A stretch of 64,000 nucleotides of DNA, from the NCBI GenBank assembly GCA_029243025.1, contig JAQWSU010000022.1, forward strand, positions 124,001-188,000, read 5' to 3'. This document shows, piece by piece, positions 37,553-45,517 of the stretch. The position numbers were made by a program, and so were the translations under genes. The stretch comes from Pirellulaceae bacterium (GTDB taxonomy: Bacteria > Planctomycetota > Planctomycetia > Pirellulales > Pirellulaceae). The notes beneath the pieces are model-generated. The model saw nothing but the letters and a program-made list of their open reading frames with translations, was not told the DNA's origin and did no database searches. The first letter of the stretch is position 1, and every line of letters starts with the position of its first letter.

Positions 37553-39508
37553 ATGCGTTCGAAGCTCTCACCCCGATCGTATCAATTATTATTGGTATGC
37601 GGATTGATCCTTGTTGGAGTGATTGTCGTTCCCCTCGCTGTTGGGCGATGGAAGCGTGACGAACCGCTTGGAAATCCGGGGATTGGCAAGACCGATTCTG
37701 GGGTGGGGGATTCGATCTCCAAAGCGGAGCCGCCAACTCAATCCCTTGCAGCGAAGGCCGACCAACTACCTCTTCAAACGGAAGTGTCCTGGACAGAAAT
37801 CGACGATCCTTCGAAGGATGGTTGGTCGAGTGAGGTTTTGGCCGACGAAGCGAAAAAGGCTCTCTACGCTCTCGTGACACGGATTTTTTCTGGAGAGATT
37901 TCAGCCGATGCCGCCGAGGGGATTTGTCACAAGTCGTTTCTTGGAACTTCTCTCATTCCAGAAAACTCAGAGACAACTTTTGAGGATCAGGTTGTCGAAG
38001 TGTTGCATTGGAATTCCGAAAGCGATCCGGCTAGCCAGTCAAGTAACTACACTGGTACAGCCGGTTTCGAGTCGATGATTCGAGATGCCGGTCGCGTCTG
38101 GGGGCCGATGACGGACAAGCGATTTGAGATCAAGATTGTGCGCTCGCTGAAGCGAGATAATGAGTTGACAACACGACAGCTTGTCGGATTCAGCGGAAGA
38201 ACCGACGAGAAGCCGATCGAGCAACATGCGATTTGGGAAACGCGTTGGCAATTACAGCCCAACTCAGATGCATTGAAACTACTCGAGATTCGTGTTCTGG
38301 ATGTTGAAACATCGAAAGGTCGATCATCGTCGCCAATGTTTGTTGATTGTGCTGCTTCGATCTTAAAGGGTGATGAATCTCTTGAGTCGCAATTGCGTTT
38401 CGGCCTCAACCATTGGTTAGAACGAATTCAGGATATGCGTTACTTTGCTCCATTAGGGACCCCTGGTGTGGCCGTGGGTGATGTAAACAACGATGGACGA
38501 GACGATCTGTACCTGTGTCAGGAAGCAAATCTTCCCAATCGACTGTTCTTGCAACAGCCGGATGGATCAGCAATCGAGGTCGCTGCAGCGTGGGATGTTG
38601 ATTTCTTGCAGGGATCTCGTGGGGTCTTGTTGGTTGATCTCGACAATGATCGTGATCAGGATTTAGTCGTTGGCGTCATGGGAGGAGTGGTGATTGCGGC
38701 CAACGAAGGCAACAAGTTTGTCGTTCGCAATGTTCTCCCAACGGATGATGATACGACGTCGTTGTCCGCAGCTGACTACGATCTGGATGGCGATCTCGAT
38801 CTGTACGTCTGTGTTGACTATCCGAATGATGATGCATTGTTTGCCGGCGGGGAGCAAAATGGAATCACCGTGCAAGGCGGCGCTGCGAATCGAGTTTATC
38901 ACGATGCGAACAACGCCGGCCGCAACAGCCTGTTCCGAAATGACATTGCCAACGATGACTGGCGCTTCGAGAACGTTACCGAAATCTCGGGAATTGGAGA
39001 GGCCAATGAGCGGTTCAGTTGGGCCGCTTGCTGGGAAGACTATGACAACGATGGCGATCAAGATCTTTATGTTTCCAATGATTTTGGTCGTAACAATCTG
39101 TATGTCAATCAAGATGGGAAATTCGTGAATGTGGCCGACGAGTTCGAGATCGAAGACCGCGCTGCAAGCATGTCGGTGTCCTGGGGCGATGTTAACCAGG
39201 ATGGGCAGATGGATTTGTATGTGGCGAATATGTTCTCTTCGGCTGGCAGTCGAGTGACGGAACAGCCGATTTTCATGAGCGAATTGGCAAACTCGGACAA
39301 GGATCGGTGGCGGCGATTTGCAATGGGGAATTCGCTCTTTGCAAATCAAGGGTTGGATGGTTTTGAGAATGTGAGTCAGCGATCTGGAGCGACGATGGGA
39401 CGTTGGTCCTGGAGCTCCATTTTCATCGACGTCAATAACGACAGCTGGCAGGATATCTTTGTCGCAAATGGTTACATCACCTCGGAAACCGACAAGAGCG
39501 ACTTGTGA
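37553..39508 (+). CDS. CRTAC1-like FG-GAP/VCBS protein, N-terminal part (ends at recoded TGA?)
   Basis: A membrane-anchored FG-GAP/VCBS repeat protein of 651 aa up to the TGA. One helix at about 10-32 (YQLLLVCGLILVGVIVVPLAV) anchors it. A ~250-residue N-terminal domain precedes calcium-type repeats such as VAVGDVNNDGRDDLYLCQ, LVDLDNDRDQDLVVGV, DYDNDGDQDLYVSNDFG and SWGDVNQDGQMDLYVANMFS, which form a beta-propeller. It ends NGYITSETDKSDL-TGA. The following ORF continues in the same frame, and the paralogue at 60882-62795 is interrupted at the same place, so I believe translation normally reads through into 39530-41455. The start at 37553 excludes 38 unlikely residues; its ribosome site is weak. 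Confidence 0.85.
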   Translation: MRSKLSPRSYQLLLVCGLILVGVIVVPLAVGRWKRDEPLGNPGIGKTDSGVGDSISKAEPPTQSLAAKADQLPLQTEVSWTEIDDPSKDGWSSEVLADEAKKALYALVTRIFSGEISADAAEGICHKSFLGTSLIPENSETTFEDQVVEVLHWNSESDPASQSSNYTGTAGFESMIRDAGRVWGPMTDKRFEIKIVRSLKRDNELTTRQLVGFSGRTDEKPIEQHAIWETRWQLQPNSDALKLLEIRVLDVETSKGRSSSPMFVDCAASILKGDESLESQLRFGLNHWLERIQDMRYFAPLGTPGVAVGDVNNDGRDDLYLCQEANLPNRLFLQQPDGSAIEVAAAWDVDFLQGSRGVLLVDLDNDRDQDLVVGVMGGVVIAANEGNKFVVRNVLPTDDDTTSLSAADYDLDGDLDLYVCVDYPNDDALFAGGEQNGITVQGGAANRVYHDANNAGRNSLFRNDIANDDWRFENVTEISGIGEANERFSWAACWEDYDNDGDQDLYVSNDFGRNNLYVNQDGKFVNVADEFEIEDRAASMSVSWGDVNQDGQMDLYVANMFSSAGSRVTEQPIFMSELANSDKDRWRRFAMGNSLFANQGLDGFENVSQRSGATMGRWSWSSIFIDVNNDSWQDIFVANGYITSETDKSDL

Positions 39509-39536
39509 AGTTTCTTTTGGCGGCAGGTCGTGTCGC
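39506..39536 (+). other. In-frame TGA with SECIS-like hairpin (candidate selenocysteine site 1)
   Basis: TGA at 39506-39508 is the only stop between two ORFs in the same frame. Codons 39509-39538 read SFFWRQVVSR, the same peptide as in the paralogue. A 6-bp stem pairs GCGGCA (39520-39525) with TGTCGC (39531-39536) around the loop GGTCG, with one G-U pair. The GGU begins 18 bases after the TGA, close to its distance in the known E. coli fdhF SECIS, whose loop is also GGU-containing. Confidence 0.7.
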
Positions 39537-41455
39537 GCTCAGCAAATGATACAGAATCCCATGCTGATCCCGACTGGGGGCAGGCTCGTAATGAATTGTT
39601 TCACATGATTATGGAAGGTCGTTCCTTTAGCGGAAGAGAACGAAATTGCTGTTATCTCAATGTGGGTGACGAGACATTCGGAGCCATCTCGGCTGTGTCG
39701 GGGTTGGATTTTCCTGACGACGCCCGTTGTGTCGCTGTGACTGATTGGGATCAGGATGGTGACCAGGATATGTGGGTCTCTAACCGAAATGCTCCTCGGC
39801 TCCGATTCATGCGCAACAACCTGGAGTCAGAGAATAATTACCTGGCCATCCAGCTGGTTGGCGATGGTGCTACCACAAATGCTGACGCAATCGGCGCCCG
39901 TGTGATCGTTGAACTGGATGATGAGAACGCAGCCGAACAGAAGTCCAAACGGCGATACAAAACACTCAGAGCTGGCGAAGGGTTTATGTCCCAGTCGAGT
40001 AAGTGGCTGCATTTCGGTCTCGGAAAAACTGAATCGATTAAACGCGTCTCGGTACGCTGGCCCGCTGGGAAAGTGCAGGAATTTCACGGTCTCGACGTGA
40101 ATCGTCGTTATCGACTCATTCAAGGGCAGGGTGAGGCTGAATTGGTTGACCGAATTGCCGATGGAAGTGGGATCCAACCAGAGCCCTCGAAACCCCTGCC
40201 TGCTTCAGGTATCGCGCGGGTCGTTATGGAAACCCGTGTGCCCATGCCATCGGTTTCCTATACGGCACCAGGCGGGGAGATTAAGCGAGAGCAGTTCGAT
40301 GCGGCTGTTCCTACTCTCGTGAATCTTTGGGCGACGTGGTGCGGACCGTGCCAAAAAGAGCTTGATGAATTTAGTCAGCGGTCCGCCGATCTGGCGAAAG
40401 CGAATGTGCGAGTGCTTTCACTGTCGGTTGACTTGATTGGCGAAGATCCAACCACGCGAACGGCTGTGGCGGAACACCTTCAACGCTTCCATTATCCACA
40501 CGAATGGGGAGTTATCGACGAAGCTCAAATGGAGCGTTTTCAACAGATGCAGAATCTGTTTTTCTTCCTGCGGAAACCGCTGCCGTTGCCGTCGAGTTTT
40601 CTGATTGATGGGGATGGCAGGTTGGCAGCGATCTACAAGGGGCCTGTCACGGTAGAGCAGATCTTAGAAGATGTCGGCCGACCAGCGAAGGATTATCATC
40701 AAGCGAGCCAGCAGGCTGCTCAGTTGCCTGGCACGGTCTTAGATCATCCTCGAATTCAAGAGGTTGCCAAACGCTCGGATCTCTTGACTCGGTATCGAGT
40801 CGCAGATTGGCTGAGAGAATCAGGAGATGTTCCCAACGCGATCGAACATTATGCTGATATCGCCCGAACGGATCCGCAGTGGTATTTGCCCTATCAGGCA
40901 TTGGCCCAGATGTTGTTCGACCAAAATCAAATCGCAAACGCTGAAAAGTATGCGCAGTATGTGCTAAAGCTGAAACCAGAAAGTGCCGTCGCTTACAATC
41001 TCTTGGGCTTGATTCACTCCCGGCAAGCAGATCAAAAAACGGCTGAAAGTCATTTTCGCAAGTCGATCAGTCTGAATGAGGAATTGGCAGGTCCGCACAA
41101 TAATCTGGGTATTGTTTTGGCGATGCAAGGGGAAATTGCGGAGGCAGGAGACTGTTTCGCGCAAGCGGTCGAAATCGATCCGGAATTTGCCCAAGCACAC
41201 ATTAATCTGGGGAATGTGTGTGCCGGTCGACAAGATGCAGTAGGGGCGATAAAACACTATCAGCGAGCGATTGAGCTCGAACCAGACAATGTTGAGCCTT
41301 ACAATAATTTGGGAACCATGTTTGGGCGGCTGGGGGAAATTCGAAAAGCGATCGATTGTTATCGTCAAGCATTGAAAATCGATCCAAATAACCAGAACAC
41401 TCGCAATTATTTGGAACGAGCTTTGAAGCTCTTAAATGCTGGTCCACGTGGCTAG
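39530..41455 (+). CDS. ASPIC/UnbV-TlpA-like thioredoxin-TPR protein (C-terminal part of readthrough product?)
   Basis: As a separate ORF it would start at GTG 39530 and give 641 aa, but the coding signal begins right after the TGA at 39508. Domains in order: the last FG-GAP-like repeat (GRERNCCYLNVGD, DWDQDGDQDMWVSN), an ASPIC/UnbV domain (about 100-200, ending VSVRWPAGKVQEFHGLDVNRRY) and a TlpA/ResA-like thioredoxin domain with active-site WATWCGPC (about 263). Then come TPR repeats (about 420-640; AVAYNLLGLIHSRQADQKTAESHF and similar). If fused with the upstream part, the product is about 1300 aa, exported and membrane-anchored. A redox role is suggested by the CxxC and the possible selenocysteine. 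Confidence 0.85.
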   Translation: MSRSANDTESHADPDWGQARNELFHMIMEGRSFSGRERNCCYLNVGDETFGAISAVSGLDFPDDARCVAVTDWDQDGDQDMWVSNRNAPRLRFMRNNLESENNYLAIQLVGDGATTNADAIGARVIVELDDENAAEQKSKRRYKTLRAGEGFMSQSSKWLHFGLGKTESIKRVSVRWPAGKVQEFHGLDVNRRYRLIQGQGEAELVDRIADGSGIQPEPSKPLPASGIARVVMETRVPMPSVSYTAPGGEIKREQFDAAVPTLVNLWATWCGPCQKELDEFSQRSADLAKANVRVLSLSVDLIGEDPTTRTAVAEHLQRFHYPHEWGVIDEAQMERFQQMQNLFFFLRKPLPLPSSFLIDGDGRLAAIYKGPVTVEQILEDVGRPAKDYHQASQQAAQLPGTVLDHPRIQEVAKRSDLLTRYRVADWLRESGDVPNAIEHYADIARTDPQWYLPYQALAQMLFDQNQIANAEKYAQYVLKLKPESAVAYNLLGLIHSRQADQKTAESHFRKSISLNEELAGPHNNLGIVLAMQGEIAEAGDCFAQAVEIDPEFAQAHINLGNVCAGRQDAVGAIKHYQRAIELEPDNVEPYNNLGTMFGRLGEIRKAIDCYRQALKIDPNNQNTRNYLERALKLLNAGPRG

Positions 41456-41471
41456 GTCGGATAATCTTGAA

Positions 41472-43922
41472 ATGAAACGTGGCCAACGTAAATCAAAACG
41501 AAAAACGGTTGGGCCCAAACCGATTCGACCACAGGTCAGTCAGCTTTCCACGGCGAAGAAGATCCTGTTCTCTCTTTTGATGCTAGTCTTCGTCCTCGGT
41601 TTCGTCGAAGTTGGCTTGTGGGCCATTGGTCTTGAACCAGTCGCAACAAAACAAGATCCGTTCGTTGGTTTTTCATCGCAATCGCCACTGATGGTGGAAA
41701 AACAGCTTGATGGCGTCACGGTAATGGAAACGGCGCCAAACAAGTTGCGATGGTTCAATCAACAGCGTTTTTCGAAAACGAAATCCGGAAAAACGTTTCG
41801 TGTTTTTTGCTTGGGCGGATCGACCACCTTTGGTCGACCCTACGATGATGCAACTTCGTTTCCCGGTTGGTTACGAGAATTTGCGATGGCTGCGAATTCG
41901 CAATACGAATTTGAAGTGATCAACGCAGGGGGCATTAGTTATGCAAGCTATCGGATCGTGCGAGTGATGGAAGAACTTGCTGCCTATCAGCCTGACTTGT
42001 TCGTTGTTTATACGGGGCACAATGAATTTCTGGAAGAACGAACTTATCGGAGCGTGAAGCGCGTTCCTGGAGTTGTTCGTGATCTGGGAGTCTTTCTGAG
42101 TCATTTCCGCACCTACGCCTTGGCCGATCGTATGCTACGCGGCAATGATCAAAAAACCTCGTCCAATCAACAGCCAGAAGTCGTTGAGTTGGAAGAAGAA
42201 GTTGCCACGAGATTGGACAACGGCGTTGGTCTGGATGCCTACCAGCGAGATGATCAGTTAGCGGGCGATGTGCTGGAGCATTTTCGTTATAACCTCCAGC
42301 GGATGAATGAAATTGCGGAGCAGGTTGGGGCTGAAGTTGTGTTGGTGACTCCCGCTGCCAACCTCGCCAATTGTTCGCCCTTTAAAAGTCAGCACACGGC
42401 AGAGGTTGCGGCACAGGAACCTGAGTGGCAAAAACAATTCGACAAGGCGCAGGACGAGTATGGGCAGGGACGTCTGCAAGACTCGCTGCTTGCCGCTGAA
42501 AAAGCGGTTGCAATTTCACCCCGGCATGCCCGCACGCGTTTTTTGTATGGGCAGATCTTGTTGGAAATGGGGCAGTATGCCGAAGCGAAACGACAATTTG
42601 AAATCGCGAGAAATGAAGATGTGTGCCCGTTGAGAGCGCAAACAGAAACGGTACAAGTTGTGCGCGAAGTTGCTGCTGGAAATCAGTTGGAGCTGATTGA
42701 CTTTGAGCAATTCGTGCAGGACAACAGCGAGTATCAAATAGCGGGAGAGTCTCTCTTCCTTGATCATGTGCATCCCACCATCGAAGGAAATCGCTTGTTG
42801 GCTTTGCAGCTAGTCGATTGTTTGCAAGCCAAACAGGTTTTGCAAGAACCGGCTGACTGGTCGAACGTCGTCGGGCAAGTGACCGCGCAGGTCGAGTCGC
42901 AGGTTGACAGCCAAATGCAGGGACGAGCTTTGAGAAATCTAGCCAAGGTTTTGGGCTGGGCCGGGAAAAAAGAAGAAGCCGACCAACTTGCCTTGAAAGC
43001 ATCACAGCTTATCGGGGGCGATGCGGAAACCGCCTATTTGGCCGGTAACGCTTGGTTGACGAAGGGCGAGGTCAACAAAGCGATTCGAAAATTCCGTGAG
43101 GCGATCCGCATCGATTCGAAACACGTCCATGCTCACAATAGCTTGGCCACCGCCTTGCTGCAAATGGGGAAGATCGATGACGCCGAAACAGCTTATCTTC
43201 GTGTGATTTCCTTGCAACCGGATTTCGCGCCCGCTCATAATAATCTGGCCTCGCTCTATCAAAGAAAACGAGAATCTGATCGCGCTCTGCATCATTTCAA
43301 CGAAGCCATTCGATTGAATCCGCGATACTCCAAAGCCCACAACAATTTGGGTGTGTTGTATCGTAGCAACGAGGATTTTGAAAAAGCCGAATTGCACTTT
43401 CTCGCTGCACTCGATATCAATCCGGACTTTGCCGAAGCCCATTACAATCTGGGAACGGTTCTCGACCGGCGAGATGAAAGAGCTTTGGCACGCGATGAGT
43501 TCCAGGATGCAATTCGCATCAATCCAAGCTTTGCAGCGGCCCATTACAGGCTTGGTGCTTATTTCGAAGACCAGCGGCAATGGGAGGCGGCTGTCAAAGC
43601 TTATCAAACAGCCGTTCGTCTTCCGAAGATGCCGCTGCAAGCATTGCGTCGGACCGCATGGCTATTGGCCACCTGTCCAGACAAAAAAATTCGGAACGGT
43701 AAAGAATCATTGGAAATGGCAAAAGTTTGTGCGAAGAGCACTCAATTCAAAGACGCTGAGAGTCTCTGTACACTTGCTGCTGCGTATGCCGAAGTAGGGC
43801 AAGTCAAGAATGCCTGTAAGTGGCAAGAGCAGGCCGTGCAAACTGCGACTACAAAAGCAGAACAAAAGAAGTATGTTCGTCTGCTGGAAATCTTTCGCCA
43901 GGGGAAACCTTTCAGGCAGTAA
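41472..43922 (+). CDS. SGNH/GDSL hydrolase-like protein with TPR repeats
   Basis: An 816-aa protein. The basic N-terminus is followed by one membrane helix (about 33-52, ILFSLLMLVFVLGFVEVGLWAIG). An SGNH-type hydrolase domain shows block I as FCLGGSTTFG (GGST instead of GDS), the block II Gly in INAGGISYASYR, block III as YTGHNEFLEE and block V as LDHVHPT. It is split by a TPR-like insertion (about 330-390). A C-terminal TPR array (about 510-800) has typical AHNNLGVLYRSNEDFEKAELHF units. The ATG at 41472 is 16 bp after the previous stop, so the genes are co-transcribed. SGNH proteins of this kind act on acyl or glycan esters at the envelope; the substrate is unknown. Confidence 0.82.
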   Translation: MKRGQRKSKRKTVGPKPIRPQVSQLSTAKKILFSLLMLVFVLGFVEVGLWAIGLEPVATKQDPFVGFSSQSPLMVEKQLDGVTVMETAPNKLRWFNQQRFSKTKSGKTFRVFCLGGSTTFGRPYDDATSFPGWLREFAMAANSQYEFEVINAGGISYASYRIVRVMEELAAYQPDLFVVYTGHNEFLEERTYRSVKRVPGVVRDLGVFLSHFRTYALADRMLRGNDQKTSSNQQPEVVELEEEVATRLDNGVGLDAYQRDDQLAGDVLEHFRYNLQRMNEIAEQVGAEVVLVTPAANLANCSPFKSQHTAEVAAQEPEWQKQFDKAQDEYGQGRLQDSLLAAEKAVAISPRHARTRFLYGQILLEMGQYAEAKRQFEIARNEDVCPLRAQTETVQVVREVAAGNQLELIDFEQFVQDNSEYQIAGESLFLDHVHPTIEGNRLLALQLVDCLQAKQVLQEPADWSNVVGQVTAQVESQVDSQMQGRALRNLAKVLGWAGKKEEADQLALKASQLIGGDAETAYLAGNAWLTKGEVNKAIRKFREAIRIDSKHVHAHNSLATALLQMGKIDDAETAYLRVISLQPDFAPAHNNLASLYQRKRESDRALHHFNEAIRLNPRYSKAHNNLGVLYRSNEDFEKAELHFLAALDINPDFAEAHYNLGTVLDRRDERALARDEFQDAIRINPSFAAAHYRLGAYFEDQRQWEAAVKAYQTAVRLPKMPLQALRRTAWLLATCPDKKIRNGKESLEMAKVCAKSTQFKDAESLCTLAAAYAEVGQVKNACKWQEQAVQTATTKAEQKKYVRLLEIFRQGKPFRQ

Positions 43923-44327
43923 GTCGCTAGACCAATGTGAGGAGGTGTGCGATTGCTTGTGCCGGATCGGATATGACCGAGAACACGAAGCGAGGTTGTT
44001 GACCGCTCTTCTCGCCGATTGACTCGAATAACTCGTGGTATACCGCCCAACGACCGCGACCCTGAAAACGGGCCAGTGGTCGAAAACTTTTGGCTTCCGA
44101 GCGGCGATCGGTGGCTTGGAAGTAAGCGACAAAGCAAAAAGTCGCTTGAGTTGGCCTCTCATCGATTCAAGCAGATGAAAAGCAGACGCAGTTGGGGTAC
44201 ACTCTGGCATCGTTAGATCAGCAATCTGACGCCTTCATTGTTCGGGGTCGGCACTCGGTATGGGGCTGCCGAATGCTCTGTCCACAAAACTGATTTGCGC
44301 TGCCTGCACGCGATACTGGAGTTAGCT
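43923..44327. other. Intergenic region, no gene seen
   Basis: About 405 bp. A 7-bp stem (AAGCGAC/GTCGCTT, 44124-44147) with a 10-base loop is present but lacks a T-tract. No RNA gene or coding region is supported. Confidence 0.4.
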
Positions 44328-45179
44328 ATGACTCGTTTGGGGTTATTGGGAATGGTTTTGTTGTTGTGTGTTGGTGAAATCCGAGCTGACGATGAGTTGG
44401 CAGGGGCGCTTACCTTTCACGCAGCTTTTGATTCCTCATCTGACGCTACTTTTAGCAAGGGTGATCGGAAGATTTATACGATTGATCAGTTTGGTGGCGA
44501 CGATGTCGTAGCCGGGATCGCGGTTGATGAAGTCAAGCTTGAACCGACGGGTGGACGTTGGGGCGGCGCGCTGAACTTTCAAGACGTGACGAAGCAGATC
44601 GTGATGTTCCAAGGGAAAGACAACGTGGCGTACGATCCGGAGGGATTCGACATCACTATTTCGTTTTGGATGTCGTTGACTCCGGATCAAGATCTGAAGC
44701 CTGGTTACGTCGATCCATTCCAAATCACCGACAAGAAGTGGAACGATGCTTCTGTGTTCATTGATTTCACGAAAGATAACCCTCGTGAAGTTCGTTTGGG
44801 GTGTTTTTCGGACTTCAAACATTGGAATCCAGAGGAGACGAAGTGGGACGAAGTTGCTGAAATGGATCGACCGCTAGTGACTGTGAAACAACCACCTTTT
44901 GATCGTAAGCGATGGACTCATGTCGTGATTGTCTTAGAACGAATGAATTCAGACGAATTGCCGAGTGTTGCCCGTCTCTACTTTGATGGGCGTCTGCAGG
45001 GTCAGCACTTGGGGCCCCATCAGCTTAGTTGGAATCCCGAACGTTTAAGAATGATGCTCGGTATCCAGTATGTCGGGCGCCTGGATGATTTTTCCATTTT
45101 TGATCGAGCATTGACGCTTGACCAAATCCGCTCACTCGCCAAACTCGAAAATGGCGTTAGCGATCTTTACCGACGCTAA
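44328..45179 (+). CDS. Exported LamG-like protein
   Basis: A 283-aa secreted protein. The signal peptide is MTRLGLLGMVLLLCVGEIRA. A single concanavalin/LamG-like jelly roll follows: LTFHAAFDSSSDATF at the start, GRWGGALNFQD, the strand DITISFWMSLTPDQDL, and the end LMLGIQYVGRLDDFSIFDRALT-like block, which is typical of LamG_3 domains. No PEP-CTERM or other anchor is seen. GGAG about 7 bases before the ATG at 44328 supports this start over the longer ORF. It probably binds glycan, perhaps in the periplasm. Confidence 0.8.
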   Translation: MTRLGLLGMVLLLCVGEIRADDELAGALTFHAAFDSSSDATFSKGDRKIYTIDQFGGDDVVAGIAVDEVKLEPTGGRWGGALNFQDVTKQIVMFQGKDNVAYDPEGFDITISFWMSLTPDQDLKPGYVDPFQITDKKWNDASVFIDFTKDNPREVRLGCFSDFKHWNPEETKWDEVAEMDRPLVTVKQPPFDRKRWTHVVIVLERMNSDELPSVARLYFDGRLQGQHLGPHQLSWNPERLRMMLGIQYVGRLDDFSIFDRALTLDQIRSLAKLENGVSDLYRR

Positions 45180-45189
45180 CAGGTGGGCC

Positions 45190-45228
45190 GAGTCAGAAAA
45201 TTAAAGATCTCTGTTTCTCGACTGACTC
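45190..45228. terminator. Inverted repeat after LamG-like gene
   Basis: GAGTCAG at 45190-45196 and CTGACTC at 45222-45228 are perfect inverted repeats 25 bp apart, just after the gene stop and about 50 bp before the DUF485 gene. It may be a weak terminator or a regulatory site for the transporter; no T-tract follows. Confidence 0.35.
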
Positions 45229-45276
45229 TCCGCCTGCTACATTGTTCAGCTTCCAGAAGCTGATAGGGAGCTCACT

Positions 45277-45516
45277 ATGCAGTCCAAAAATGCCGTAATC
45301 GGATTTGTGCTTTTCATCGTCTATTTGGTGTTGTACGGCGGTTTTGTGCTGTTGAATGCCTTCACACCGCAAGTGATGGAGATCGAACCTTTTGCCGGTA
45401 TCAACTTGGCCATTGTTTATGGATTTGGGCTGATTTTTGCTGCCTTCGCGCTTGCAATCCTGTATGGGATTCTATGTGGCAGTGGCCAGGTAAAGTCCCA
45501 GGGAAAGGACAACTGA
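45277..45516 (+). CDS. DUF485-type small membrane protein
   Basis: A 79-aa protein with two membrane helices (about 8-28, VIGFVLFIVYLVLYGGFVLLN; about 43-67, NLAIVYGFGLIFAAFALAILYG). It matches the DUF485 family, which is encoded next to acetate-permease-like sodium:solute symporters (as yjcH before actP). Its stop is one base before the symporter ATG, so the two are translated together. It probably helps assemble or regulate the transporter. Confidence 0.85.
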   Translation: MQSKNAVIGFVLFIVYLVLYGGFVLLNAFTPQVMEIEPFAGINLAIVYGFGLIFAAFALAILYGILCGSGQVKSQGKDN

Positions 45517-45517
45517 G

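Noticed and set aside
39506-39508. TGA read as Trp through a changed genetic code
   Set aside because: TGA ends many intact genes in this window at family-typical places (for example 1178, 16386-neighbour genes and 45516), so the code is standard and the two TGAs are special cases.
39506-39508. Sequencing error or simple gene split in the FG-GAP gene
   Set aside because: The same TGA, frame and flanking peptide occur in the distant second pair at 60882, which error or independent splitting cannot easily explain.
42382-43005. Minus-strand 207-codon frame inside the SGNH-TPR gene
   Set aside because: Antisense to strong TPR/hydrolase coding sequence with low-complexity composition.
44124-44147. 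Hairpin AAGCGAC/GTCGCTT as a tRNA (for example tRNA-Sec) or terminator
   Set aside because: No acceptor stem, T-loop or T-tract around it; a lone 7-bp stem is not enough.
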